Below are positions 34,745 to 43,098 of a DNA stretch of 46,781 nucleotides, in pieces. Both the position numbers and the translations under genes were made by a program. Source of the stretch: Hydrogenimonas sp. (GTDB lineage Bacteria; Campylobacterota; Campylobacteria; Campylobacterales; Hydrogenimonadaceae); assembly GCA_030826715.1 (NCBI GenBank), contig JAUUDL010000141.1, positions 1 to 46,781 on the forward strand, written 5' to 3'. Positions within the stretch are counted from its first letter, which is position 1, and the number at the start of each line of letters is the position of its first letter. The notes beneath the pieces are model-generated. The model saw only the letters and a list, made by a program, of their open reading frames with translations. It was not told the DNA's origin and made no database searches.

Positions 34745-36463
34745 TCATGGAATGAGATAGATCTTATTCCCCGTCTTTTCTCCCTCTTTGACCTCTTTGT
34801 AAACATGTCTGAGTGGTTTAATATGGGCCGCTTTCCCTTCGATGAAGCGCTGTGTCTGCACCAGGACACGATAGGCCTTGTTGAGTTTCACGGCTCTTTC
34901 GTGGCTGGGATAGAGAAGCTCGGTGACATCATCGTGCAAAAGATCGATAGCCGTGTGGTTCATATCGCCGCTTGGCAGGAAGAATTTGGACAACACTTCG
35001 TCGTTTTCTCTGAATTCGTCACCGCTGTGGTTGTGTTTGAGATAATTTTCAAGCTCCCATGTGCCATCCGAGTAGCGGTTTTCCGGTGTTCCTTTGAGGT
35101 CTTTTTGGCTCCAGTGATACCATCCGCCGTGCCAGCCGCCCAGCTTTCGTGGAAAGGCGAAGGTCGAATCGGTAATCGTCGCAATACCGCTGTGGCACCC
35201 CATGCAGTTGAGCGTCTCTTCATAACTTTGCGGACGCAGCTCCCCGTACTTGTCTTCGATAAAGCCCTGATAGATCCATCCCATATTGTTGCCAAGCCCA
35301 ATCTCCATATTACCCCGAAAGGTTTCGAGCCGGTCGGGGTTGATATCCTGTTCTTGCAGGTCGGCAAGCCCTTTGTTGTGCAGGTCGGCATAGGTGAGCC
35401 ACTGTACCTTTTTCGCGTATCGAAGCTCTTTCATTCGTGGGGCCAGGGCGATCTGGCCGGGTTGGTCGCTGCGAATGTAGCGAACCGAGTGGAGAAATTC
35501 CGTCCCTTCGGGATAGAGTCCCGCCGCCAGGTGGATTTTTCCCGCTTTCCTCAACGCTTCGGCTTCACCGACATAGTGCATCTGCCGTCCCTCTTTGGGG
35601 GCCCAGTCATACGTGATTTGGGTGGCGGTATCCAAGGTGCCGTCTTTATCGAGGTCGATGCCAAAGATCCGCTCATCTGTCGCTTCGATCGGTGCATCTT
35701 TGCGCTGGATCAGAGATTGCACGATAGCAAGGTTGGTTCGATAGGTCAGCGGATCGAAGCTCGATTGGGAATCACGCTTGCCGAAAGATTCGGGGAGGCG
35801 AATCAGCACGTCATCGGTAGAGCCGTTGGTGGGCCAGAAAGTCCCTAGAAATGGCATATAGGCAAAGGCGGCCCAGCGGGTATAGTGGCCGTCTGGTGCG
35901 TGATCGAGACCATGCTCGTCGAAATGGTAGTAGCAGTCGGGGATGTAACCGCTCCATTGCCCATCACTATCGAAGTCCCACGCTTTTGGCAGATGTTTGA
36001 GCCGGTCGGCCAAAGCGAGGGTGCCGTCAGGAGCGAAGTAGTTGCTCTGATCGACATAGTCGATAATCGCTTCATCACCGATCTTAGCCACGGCATCACT
36101 GAAATCTTTGAAATGGTTGGTGTAGGGGTTGTGAAGCGCCGTAGCGGGGAAATCGTAGGCTGCTTGCAGCGCTTCGTCTTCCATCACGTAGTTCGGTGGG
36201 GTGTTTCGGTTGTGGCAGGCATAGCAGGGGTTGTGAGCCATCCCCTTTGCATCGGTTGTTTTGGTATAGCACATCTGTACGATATAGGCACTGGGGTGCA
36301 GGACTTTCATCGTACGGATGTCGTAACCGTTGGTTGCTTCGAAAGATCGTGTAGCGGGGCCACCGTTTTGCCCGCAACCGCCCAAAAGGGCGGCCAGGGC
36401 GATGGAGGCGGATGCTGCCATCGTGGAAAAAATAAGCTTATTTGAATTTGACCGTATGGACAT
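34745..36463 (-). CDS. Dihaem c-type cytochrome-like lipoprotein
   Basis: 572 residues. Signal peptide with lipobox ALLGGC (C30 lipidated), so anchored to a membrane and facing the periplasm or outside. Two CxxCH haem motifs: C80-Y-A-C83-H84 and C420-M-G-C423-H424, about 340 residues apart. Between them is a long domain rich in Trp/Tyr/Asp without a family I recognise; a calcium-like DLDKDGTLD loop is at ~270-278. Start ATG 36463 has AAGGGG 9 nt upstream and overlaps the 3' end of the PhoX-like gene by 26 nt, so the two are co-transcribed and perhaps translationally coupled. A redox partner of that protein is possible but unproven. Confidence 0.82.
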   Translation of the reverse strand: MSIRSNSNKLIFSTMAASASIALAALLGGCGQNGGPATRSFEATNGYDIRTMKVLHPSAYIVQMCYTKTTDAKGMAHNPCYACHNRNTPPNYVMEDEALQAAYDFPATALHNPYTNHFKDFSDAVAKIGDEAIIDYVDQSNYFAPDGTLALADRLKHLPKAWDFDSDGQWSGYIPDCYYHFDEHGLDHAPDGHYTRWAAFAYMPFLGTFWPTNGSTDDVLIRLPESFGKRDSQSSFDPLTYRTNLAIVQSLIQRKDAPIEATDERIFGIDLDKDGTLDTATQITYDWAPKEGRQMHYVGEAEALRKAGKIHLAAGLYPEGTEFLHSVRYIRSDQPGQIALAPRMKELRYAKKVQWLTYADLHNKGLADLQEQDINPDRLETFRGNMEIGLGNNMGWIYQGFIEDKYGELRPQSYEETLNCMGCHSGIATITDSTFAFPRKLGGWHGGWYHWSQKDLKGTPENRYSDGTWELENYLKHNHSGDEFRENDEVLSKFFLPSGDMNHTAIDLLHDDVTELLYPSHERAVKLNKAYRVLVQTQRFIEGKAAHIKPLRHVYKEVKEGEKTGNKIYLIP

Positions 36464-39400
36464 GCGTCGCATCCCCTTCGATACCGAAATCGTTGTCGTT
36501 GATGAGAAAGAGATAATCACCGATCACACCGATGCCTTCGATCTTCGAAATAAAGCGGCCGGGCCAATCGGCGGTAGAGAAGACCAGCTTTTTGGAAAGA
36601 ACAGAGGCGGCGACATCGTCGGCACTGTCGGGGTCTTTCCCCAGCTCTTCCAGGGTTGGAGAGGTGGCAGGATCGTCATAGCTTGCAGCCAGCGGTGTCG
36701 CCTGAGCCAGATCGACCTCGTAGATCTTCGTCGTTTTGCTGATGCGCTCAAGAACCAGCAGTTTATCGTCGCCGATGGCTCTCATTTCGCTGACCTTCAC
36801 TTTGTTTTGCTTGGTGGTGTCATCGAGGGTAAACGTGTCGGGCGTATCGAGCGTGTAGACGTACTCCTGGATATCTGAAGGATCGGCGATACTCATCTTG
36901 AAGAGGCGAACGAATCTCGACTGCTTATAGGTGTCTTTATCGGGATTTTCCAGAGGGCTTTGCATGGCGAAATAGAGATGGCTCTCATCCGGGCTCAGCG
37001 CGATCGATTCGATTCCTCTGTTTTTGTGGCGTTTGACCAGTATAGCGGGGAGTTTCCCTTCGACGGTGTAGTTGGCGGCTGTCAGGTTACCCTCGAAACC
37101 GGCGGGAACATAGCGGACGAGTACCTTGCCTTCACTATCCGTATGGACGATACTGGGAGAGTACTCTTCGGCGACCCAGAAGTCCCCGGTAGAAGTTTTG
37201 ACCATCGCCTCGGTGTCGAGTCCGTTGGGATCGTAAGCCAGCTGGTGACCGTCTTTATTGTAGGGGGTATCGTCATATTGGGTATTGGAGACACCGCTGA
37301 TTGCATTACCGTCTTTATCTTTCAACGCGATCGTTTCGAGTACCTGCACCTTGTTGGAAGGTGAGAGCGTATCGATTTCCATTTTATAGATACGAGGGCC
37401 GAAGTCTGCTACCGGAAAGATCTTGCCCTCGTCGCAGTAATCTTTACCGAGGATATCTTCATCGTCTTCGCAATCGATATTGACGCCACGGTCACTAAGT
37501 GCGTAGACAATGTTGATGGGGTCGTTCTGTGCATGATAGGCGCTCGATCCGTATCCGATGGTAAAGTCAAGTGTTTTATTGTTATCGAAGGTAACTGATC
37601 TAAGGGGCGTGTCAAAACTGTAGTCGCTCTCACTCATCGTTTGGCTTGGAAGATCGGTTTTATTGTCGTCAACCTGCATGTAACCCACATAGGATTGCAC
37701 ATCGTCGGGGTTTTTGATCTTGTCCTTGTCCGATTCACCGTAGGGGTGTTGTGTCACGAAGTTGATGTAGGTAAAGCCGTTGATGTTGGGTTGCCACATC
37801 GGCGAAGTGGTTTCCGATCCGTAGGGGGTGGAGGCGATACGGTCTGTGAGCTTGCCTGTCTCGGTATCGAAGCTCCAGAGGAGGTCGTTTTGGTGGTAGG
37901 AGGTGTCTTCTCCGATCAGCAGCGTATGGGAGGCAGGCATATAGGTAATGTTATCGGGGCTGGCGATACCGTTGATATCGCAGCTGTTGCCGTAGTAAGA
38001 GCTGTTTTCATCGTACTCCTTGGGGATACCGGCGATGAGCCCATACATATTCTTGACGCTGTATCCACTCAGTGCCGATCCGTTGGCATCTTTTTTGTTC
38101 GGATCGATATCGAGTGCGTAGACGGCGCCGCACTTGTTGTAACTGAGCTTGATGTCGTTGGGGCCTCCCAGATCGTAGTGATCGCTGGACTTGCCATATT
38201 TTTTGTAATCCTCCATTCCTTTGGCGATCTGGCTGATCGCCATATAGAGACGTTTAGTGTCAGGATCGTAGGTGATTCCCTCCATCTTTCTAAATTCGGT
38301 CGTGGCACCCTTGAGTGCTGCGTAGCGGCGGCTCTCGAGGAACGCGGCGGCTGTTTCCATTCCCTCTTTGACTTTCAGGCATTCGTGGCCGGTTCCGGGA
38401 TGGATGGAGGTAAATCCTGCAGGGCAGCTTCCATCTGCATTGGGCTCTACACGCTCGAAAATATCGCTAAAGAGAGGACGGCTGTCGACGATCTGTTTGA
38501 TCTCGGCATCGGTGGCATGGCCCAGTTCGATCCAACCGAGATCGGCACTTCCCGCACCTTCACCACTTGTCTGCTTCCATTTGGCGGCGTAGAGGGTACC
38601 GGCACTCAAATCACCGGCTTTGTCGGCGATGTACATATAAAAGGCGCAGTTGGTACCGTCGTCTGAGAGGTAGACCGTTTTGGCATCGGGCATCACATAG
38701 GCGAGCTCGTGGGCGAAACGGCCCATGCTGTAGTGTTTGGTGTAACTGTCGTCCCCATTGGCATTGAGAATTTTGACTTCGGTGATCCAGCCGTAATAAT
38801 AGGGGTTCGCTTTGGTCAAGTCGCCACCGAAATAGGGGGCGACTTGATCATAATATGTGTTGATGCTTCCGTTGCTTATGTTGAGGTCGGCGGCATTGGG
38901 CTCATACTCTTCACTTCCGAGGAAGCTGTTCCACGGCGTCTTCATCCCCGCACAGTGGACATAGCCACCGTGGTAATCTTTTTGGGAGATATATTTCAGA
39001 TCGGTTGCCGTCAGTTCTCCTGTTTGGGCATCTTGTTGCAATTTGGATTGATAAATGGCACCGACTTGACATTCGAACTGCGTGATCATAAAAATATTGC
39101 CATCTTTTTCGATAAATTCGGTATGGTCAGGACCGCTTCCCCCGAATTGCCCGTTACAGATATAGGGACTGCCATCTTCCTGCATAAGCGGCTGATCGTT
39201 TTGATCTTTGAGGAGTCCGAATGTTTCACTGCCCAGTGATTGACCAGTGCGAAAGAGAGTTTTGTAGCTAAGATCGTGAAGATTTTGCACCGATTGTGCT
39301 CTTTTATCCAGCGATCGGGTCTTTACGGTTTGAAGCGGAAGATCGATCTTTTTTGCGAAATTGATCGAACGCTTTTCTTCATCGCTTGCCGGATAGGCGA

Positions 39401-39527
39401 TACTTGTGGACTTGCTTGCATAAGTATCCACTTTTTTGATTCCGGCACTATTTGAACTCGAATCGCAGCCGCTCATAATGAGTATGGCAGCACATGTGCT
39501 GAGGCTATATATCGTAAAACGATGCAT
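36438..39527 (-). CDS. PhoX-like alkaline phosphatase fused to a phytase-like esterase domain, lipoprotein
   Basis: 1029 residues. Lipobox LIMSGC (C21). The first ~600 residues match the PhoX (DUF839) pattern: CAGMKTPWNSFLGSEE, GRFAHELAYVMPDAKTVYLSDD, GTLYAAKWKQ, EGITYDP and SPDNITYMP. The last ~330 residues match the 'esterase-like activity of phytase' pattern (PF13449 type): LDTEAMVKTSTGDFWVAEE, KNRGIESIALSPDESHLYF, and KIEGIGVIGDYLFLINDND. Each half should form a beta-propeller. Predicted role: releasing Pi from phosphomonoesters and perhaps inositol phosphates outside the inner membrane. Start ATG 39527 follows AAGGAG. A Pho-like promoter precedes it. Confidence 0.85.
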   Translation of the reverse strand: MHRFTIYSLSTCAAILIMSGCDSSSNSAGIKKVDTYASKSTSIAYPASDEEKRSINFAKKIDLPLQTVKTRSLDKRAQSVQNLHDLSYKTLFRTGQSLGSETFGLLKDQNDQPLMQEDGSPYICNGQFGGSGPDHTEFIEKDGNIFMITQFECQVGAIYQSKLQQDAQTGELTATDLKYISQKDYHGGYVHCAGMKTPWNSFLGSEEYEPNAADLNISNGSINTYYDQVAPYFGGDLTKANPYYYGWITEVKILNANGDDSYTKHYSMGRFAHELAYVMPDAKTVYLSDDGTNCAFYMYIADKAGDLSAGTLYAAKWKQTSGEGAGSADLGWIELGHATDAEIKQIVDSRPLFSDIFERVEPNADGSCPAGFTSIHPGTGHECLKVKEGMETAAAFLESRRYAALKGATTEFRKMEGITYDPDTKRLYMAISQIAKGMEDYKKYGKSSDHYDLGGPNDIKLSYNKCGAVYALDIDPNKKDANGSALSGYSVKNMYGLIAGIPKEYDENSSYYGNSCDINGIASPDNITYMPASHTLLIGEDTSYHQNDLLWSFDTETGKLTDRIASTPYGSETTSPMWQPNINGFTYINFVTQHPYGESDKDKIKNPDDVQSYVGYMQVDDNKTDLPSQTMSESDYSFDTPLRSVTFDNNKTLDFTIGYGSSAYHAQNDPINIVYALSDRGVNIDCEDDEDILGKDYCDEGKIFPVADFGPRIYKMEIDTLSPSNKVQVLETIALKDKDGNAISGVSNTQYDDTPYNKDGHQLAYDPNGLDTEAMVKTSTGDFWVAEEYSPSIVHTDSEGKVLVRYVPAGFEGNLTAANYTVEGKLPAILVKRHKNRGIESIALSPDESHLYFAMQSPLENPDKDTYKQSRFVRLFKMSIADPSDIQEYVYTLDTPDTFTLDDTTKQNKVKVSEMRAIGDDKLLVLERISKTTKIYEVDLAQATPLAASYDDPATSPTLEELGKDPDSADDVAASVLSKKLVFSTADWPGRFISKIEGIGVIGDYLFLINDNDFGIEGDATHVHTVKFK

Positions 39528-39561
39528 GAAACTTCTCCTTTGGGTGTAATGTAACGGCAGC

Positions 39562-39595
39562 ATTCTATGAGACAACGATTACGGCGTCGCTACAG
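39562..39595 (-). promoter_or_regulatory. Pho-box-like promoter of the PhoX-like gene
   Basis: Minus strand CTGTAGC GACG CCGTAAT (39595-39578), 10 nt, then TAGAAT (39567-39562). The mRNA would have a ~28-nt leader containing AAGGAG. Confidence 0.65.
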
Positions 39596-39637
39596 TAGGA
39601 AAACAGTATGATTACAATGAAGCAAGTCGATGACATT

Positions 39638-39666
39638 TTGACTTTCGAGTGTAAAAGCTATACAAT
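39638..39666 (+). promoter_or_regulatory. Sigma70-type promoter of the histone-like gene
   Basis: TTGACT (39638-39643), 17 nt, TACAAT (39661-39666). The transcript would start ~50 nt upstream of the ATG at 39723. Confidence 0.7.
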
Positions 39667-39722
39667 GGTGATAGTTTATTATAAACATGTAATAAATGAT
39701 ATTTTTAAAAAGGAGTCATGAG

Positions 39723-39923
39723 ATGGCTAAGACATTGAAGAAAAAGGCGGTCAAGAAGATTGTCGCGAAAGCGGCGAAAAAGGCGGTCGCAAAAAAAGCG
39801 GTCAAGAAAAATGCAGCGAAAAAAGTGGCGAAGAAAGCGTTGAAACTCGTTTTGAAAAAGAGCCCTTCCAAAACGAAAAAAGCCAAAAAAGCGGCGAAGA
39901 AAGCGATTAAAAAAGCTGCATAA
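39723..39923 (+). CDS. Histone H1-like Lys/Ala-rich nucleoid protein
   Basis: 66 residues, composed almost wholly of Lys, Ala and Val in KKAVKK/AKKA-type repeats, the composition of bacterial histone H1 C-terminal-like proteins (Hc1/AlgP tail type) that bind DNA or RNA without a fixed fold. Start at ATG 39723 with AGGAG 7 nt upstream; an upstream in-frame ATA/ATG frame extension is out of register with the ribosome site. Monocistronic with its own good promoter and a hairpin after it. Low-complexity sequence makes family assignment beyond composition unsafe. Confidence 0.8.
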   Translation: MAKTLKKKAVKKIVAKAAKKAVAKKAVKKNAAKKVAKKALKLVLKKSPSKTKKAKKAAKKAIKKAA

Positions 39924-39929
39924 ACCTTC

Positions 39930-39948
39930 CGCCTCCTTTCAGGAGGCG
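39930..39948. terminator. Hairpin after the histone-like gene
   Basis: CGCCTCC-TTTCA-GGAGGCG, a 7-bp perfect GC-rich stem 7 nt after the stop and 31 nt before the convergent stop of the monooxygenase-like gene. No strong U-run. Confidence 0.6.
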
Positions 39949-39979
39949 AACAACTCTTCAGAGCCGTTTGACGTGTAGG

Positions 39980-40294
39980 TCAGTCGATCGTTTCGTAGAT
40001 CTCCACAGAAGGGCGACCCGCAAACCAGTCGTGCGGCGGCATATTTTCGTGTGACTTTTTGAAAGCGTCGCTTTGGGTGTAGGCCAGAAAACTCGGCATA
40101 TCCAGCCATGTCGTTTCGATGATGAACATGTTGTTCTCTCCGCCATGGGGTGAAGGGTGAGGTGCCAGAAGGCGCATATCTTCAAAACCCGGCTGCTCTT
40201 CGACGCTGTGGCGAGATACCGATGCCTTCAAATGCTCGGCGTAGGCCTCCTTGTGTTCGGGTTTGACGGGAAATTTTGTCATGACTACGATCAT
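39980..40294 (-). CDS. ABM/YgiN-type heme- or quinol-monooxygenase-like protein
   Basis: 104 residues from the ATG ending at 40294, with GAGGAGA just upstream; the longer frame adds 10 residues without a ribosome site. Pattern of the dimeric alpha+beta ferredoxin-like ABM fold: MIVVMTKFPVKPEHKEAYAEH, then EEQPGFEDMRLL, then FIIETTWLDMPSFLAYTQSDAF, ending with a strand. Such proteins act as small monooxygenases or stress-related enzymes; substrate unknown. Between the histone-like gene and pstB, with its own -10, so probably not part of the pst transcript. Confidence 0.85.
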   Translation of the reverse strand: MIVVMTKFPVKPEHKEAYAEHLKASVSRHSVEEQPGFEDMRLLAPHPSPHGGENNMFIIETTWLDMPSFLAYTQSDAFKKSHENMPPHDWFAGRPSVEIYETID

Positions 40295-40326
40295 TCTCTC
40301 TCCTCTTTGAATGGAATATGACACTC

Positions 40327-40332
40327 ATTATA
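40327..40332 (-). promoter_or_regulatory. Probable -10 of the ABM-domain gene
   Basis: TATAAT on the minus strand, 32 nt before the ATG; no convincing -35 at 17 nt. Confidence 0.45.
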
Positions 40333-40388
40333 GATCATGCTCTCAAAAAGATCGTATCAAATCCCCGATTAATTTCCCAATATAAAAA

Positions 40389-41174
40389 TCAACCGAATTT
40401 TCCGGTGATATACTGCTCGGTCATATCCTCTTTCGGGGTGATGAAGAGCTCTTCGGTCACGCCGAGCTCTATCAGTTCCCCCAGGTACATGAAAGCGGTG
40501 TAATCGCTGACCCGCGCGGCTTGCTGCATGTTGTGGGTGACGATGATGATCGTCACTTTCTCTTTGAGCTTGACGATCAGCTCTTCGATCGCCTGGGTCG
40601 AGATGGGGTCGAGTGCCGATGTAGGTTCGTCAAAGAGAAGGACTTCCGGCTCCACCGCGACGGCGCGGGCGATGCAGAGGCGCTGCTGCTGTCCGCCCGA
40701 AAGCGCGGTTCCGGGGCTTTTGAGCCGGTCGCCCACCTCTTTCCAGAGTGCGGCATCTTTGAGGGCCTGTTCGACGCGCCCGTCGAGTTCGCTTTTATCC
40801 TTGATCCCCTTCAGCCGAAGGCCGTAGGCGACATTGTCGTAGATGCTCATCGGGAACGGGGTCGGTTTCTGGAAGATCATGCCGATCTGGGTGCGCAGCT
40901 TGATCAGATCTTCGTTTTTATCGAGGATGTTACGCCCCTCAAAGAGTATCTCCCCTTCGTACCGGTTGCCGGGATAGAGGTCGTGCATGCGGTTGAAACA
41001 GCGCAGCAGCGTCGTCTTTCCGCAGCCGCTCGGCCCGATCAGCGCCGTAACGGCACCCTTGCCGATCGGCATATTGACATGCTTGAGGTTGGGCGTGTCG
41101 CTACCGGCATAGTAGAATGAAAAATCGTTGACTTCGATGATATGGTCGTGCGTGACTTCGCAAATGGTGGCCAT
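40389..41174 (-). CDS. pstB: Phosphate ABC transporter ATP-binding protein
   Basis: 261 residues. ATPase of the high-affinity Pst importer. Walker A GPSGCGKT (47-54), Q-loop [16 protein letters not shown] (PstB-specific FPMSI), signature LSGGQQQR, Walker [14 protein letters not shown], and the H-loop VTHNM. Start ATG 3 nt after the pstA stop. phoU, often next in order, is not found here; the ABM gene follows instead. Confidence 0.97.
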   Translation of the reverse strand: MATICEVTHDHIIEVNDFSFYYAGSDTPNLKHVNMPIGKGAVTALIGPSGCGKTTLLRCFNRMHDLYPGNRYEGEILFEGRNILDKNEDLIKLRTQIGMIFQKPTPFPMSIYDNVAYGLRLKGIKDKSELDGRVEQALKDAALWKEVGDRLKSPGTALSGGQQQRLCIARAVAVEPEVLLFDEPTSALDPISTQAIEELIVKLKEKVTIIIVTHNMQQAARVSDYTAFMYLGELIELGVTEELFITPKEDMTEQYITGKFG

Positions 41175-41177
41175 GAT

Positions 41178-42023
41178 CTATTTTCCTTTTTTTGTACGAA
41201 TGATGTATCGTCCGAGAATGTTCGAACCCAGAACGAAGAGTGTCAGAATGAGCGCCGCGGCCCAACCGAGATCGATCCAGTCTTCAAAAGGGCTGGTCGC
41301 GTAGTTGAACATTGTCACTGTCAACGATGCGATCGGATGATTGAGGTCGGTCGAATAGAAGTTGTTCGAGAAACTGGTGAACAGAAGCGGCGCGGTCTCG
41401 CCGGCGATTCGGGCGATGGAGAGCAGGATGCCGGTGAGCATCCCCACTTTCGCACCGCGGTAGACCACCTGCATGATCACCTTGTATTTGGGGGCACCCA
41501 GCGCGATGGCGGCCTCTCTCAGAGAACCGGGGACGAGCTGGAGCATGTCGTCGGTGGTGCGAAGCACGATGGGAAGCATCATGATCGCGAGCGCCACGAT
41601 ACCGGCCCACCCGCTGAAGTGACCCATCGGTGCCACCATTATGGCGTAGACGAAGGCGCCGATGACGATCGAAGGGGCGCTCATCATAATGTCGGAGATG
41701 TCGCGGATGAGTCTGGCCAGTTTGCCGTGGCGTCCGCCATATTCACTCAAATAAGTGCCGGCGAGCACCCCGACGGGTACACCTATGACCGAAGCGCCGA
41801 CGACCAGCAGCAGCTGACCGACCAGGGCGTTACGAAGGCCGCTCGGCTCTCTGCCTGGAGGCGCCATATCGACGGTGAAAATATCCCAGTGAAGCGCACC
41901 AAATCCTTTGTAGAGCAAAACCCCGAGGATCCAGAAGAGGAAGGCCAGACCGGCCAGCGCGGCCAGCGACGAGAGGGTCATGACGACCTTGTTCATCAGT
42001 ATGCGTCTGTTTTGGCGGTTCAT
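41178..42023 (-). CDS. pstA: Phosphate ABC transporter permease PstA
   Basis: 281 residues, six membrane helices; the EAA loop lies in LREAAIALGAPKYKVIMQVV, followed by GILLSIARIAGETAPLLFT, the conserved PstA stretch containing the charged residues needed for phosphate passage. Start overlaps the pstC stop (ATGA) so translation is coupled. Confidence 0.96.
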   Translation of the reverse strand: MNRQNRRILMNKVVMTLSSLAALAGLAFLFWILGVLLYKGFGALHWDIFTVDMAPPGREPSGLRNALVGQLLLVVGASVIGVPVGVLAGTYLSEYGGRHGKLARLIRDISDIMMSAPSIVIGAFVYAIMVAPMGHFSGWAGIVALAIMMLPIVLRTTDDMLQLVPGSLREAAIALGAPKYKVIMQVVYRGAKVGMLTGILLSIARIAGETAPLLFTSFSNNFYSTDLNHPIASLTVTMFNYATSPFEDWIDLGWAAALILTLFVLGSNILGRYIIRTKKGK

Positions 42024-42886
42024 GCGCGTGCCTCCTCGATTTTTCTTAGGAATATGAACTTCGCCGCCGCGATGACGGTGAAGCTGATGACCAGCAGGAT
42101 CAACGCCAGATAGAAGAGGCTCGAATAGTACAGATCGCTGTCGGCTTCGGTGAACTCGTTGGCGAGTGTGACCGGAATCGATGTGGCGGGGGCGAAGATC
42201 GTTTGCGGGATCTTGTGGACGTTACCCATGACGAAGGTGACGGCCATCGTTTCGCCGATGGCGCGGCCGAGGGCGAGGATGATGGAGCCGATGATACCGC
42301 TTTTGACGTAGGGAATGACGACATCCTTGAGCACCTCCCAGCGTGTGGCGCCCATACCGTAGGCCGACTCTTTGAGGATGTCGGGTGTGGTTTTCATCGC
42401 ATCGCGCGTGATGGCGGCCATGAAGGGCAATATCATGATCGAAAGTACAAAGCCCGCCGTCGCGAGCCCGAGCCCGTTACCGCCCCAGATGTCGCGAAGA
42501 ATGGGGGCGAGGTAGAAAAGCCCCCACATGCCGTAGATGATCGAAGGGATCGCCGCGAGCAGTTCGATTGCCGAACCGACGACGGCCGCGACCCACGGCG
42601 GGGCCAGCTCGCTCAAAAAGATCGCGATGCCGATGGCGACCGGCGTGGCGATGAGCATCGCGATGATCGTCGAGACGATCGACCCGTAGATCGCCGGCCA
42701 ACCACCGAAGATATCCATATTCGGTGCCCATTTGCTTTCGACGATGAAGTGCAGGCCGAACGCGTCGATAGCGGGCTTCGCCTCCTGGAAGAGGACGACG
42801 AAAAGGGCTCCCAGCAGTATCAGCACACTCAGTGCCAGAAGACGGGTGGAGTGTTCGAACAGTTTGTCGACGATTCTGTAATACAC
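42020..42886 (-). CDS. pstC: Phosphate ABC transporter permease PstC
   Basis: 288 residues, six membrane helices with ILKESAYGMGATRWEVLKDVV (EAA loop, in outline) and the RAIGETMAVTFVMGN motif. The start codon is GTG (42886-42884) with AAGGAT 6 nt upstream; no ATG fits. First gene of pstCAB, driven by a Pho-like promoter ~27 nt upstream. pstS is not directly adjacent; it lies upstream beyond two porin genes. Confidence 0.96.
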   Translation of the reverse strand: MYYRIVDKLFEHSTRLLALSVLILLGALFVVLFQEAKPAIDAFGLHFIVESKWAPNMDIFGGWPAIYGSIVSTIIAMLIATPVAIGIAIFLSELAPPWVAAVVGSAIELLAAIPSIIYGMWGLFYLAPILRDIWGGNGLGLATAGFVLSIMILPFMAAITRDAMKTTPDILKESAYGMGATRWEVLKDVVIPYVKSGIIGSIILALGRAIGETMAVTFVMGNVHKIPQTIFAPATSIPVTLANEFTEADSDLYYSSLFYLALILLVISFTVIAAAKFIFLRKIEEARA

Positions 42887-42912
42887 ACCGATCCTTTTAA
42901 AGAATTTGGCTG

Positions 42913-42946
42913 ATTATAGGAAAAAAAGGTTACAAAATTGTAACAG
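42913..42946 (-). promoter_or_regulatory. Pho-box-like promoter of pstCAB
   Basis: Minus strand CTGTTAC AATT TTGTAAC (42946-42929), 10 nt, then a perfect TATAAT (42918-42913). Best member of the set and the reference for the pattern, because PhoB control of pst is well established in other bacteria. Confidence 0.78.
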
Positions 42947-43022
42947 AACAATCCCTCACATAAAAATTGTTTGGGATTGTACGTTTGAAGTCTTGGAGTA
43001 AGAATGAAAGACGCAAGCTCTC

Positions 43023-43083
43023 AAAGCCCTCATGGAAAGAGGGTTTTCAATTCGATAGGGTCGGAACAGGAACTATTCCGACC
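43023..43083 (-). terminator. Two hairpins after the first porin gene
   Basis: GGTCGGAA/TTCCGACC (43059-43066 with 43076-43083) is an 8-bp perfect stem 15 nt after the porin stop; a second stem pairs AAAGCCCTC (43023-43031) with GAGGGTTTT (43039-43047). Either could end the porin transcript before the pst promoter. Confidence 0.6.
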
Positions 43084-43098
43084 GATTGGGATGCTCTG

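Noticed and set aside
36330-36878. Plus-strand open frame spanning the junction of the cytochrome and PhoX-like genes
   Set aside because: Antisense to two supported genes with signal peptides and motifs; no ribosome site or domain.
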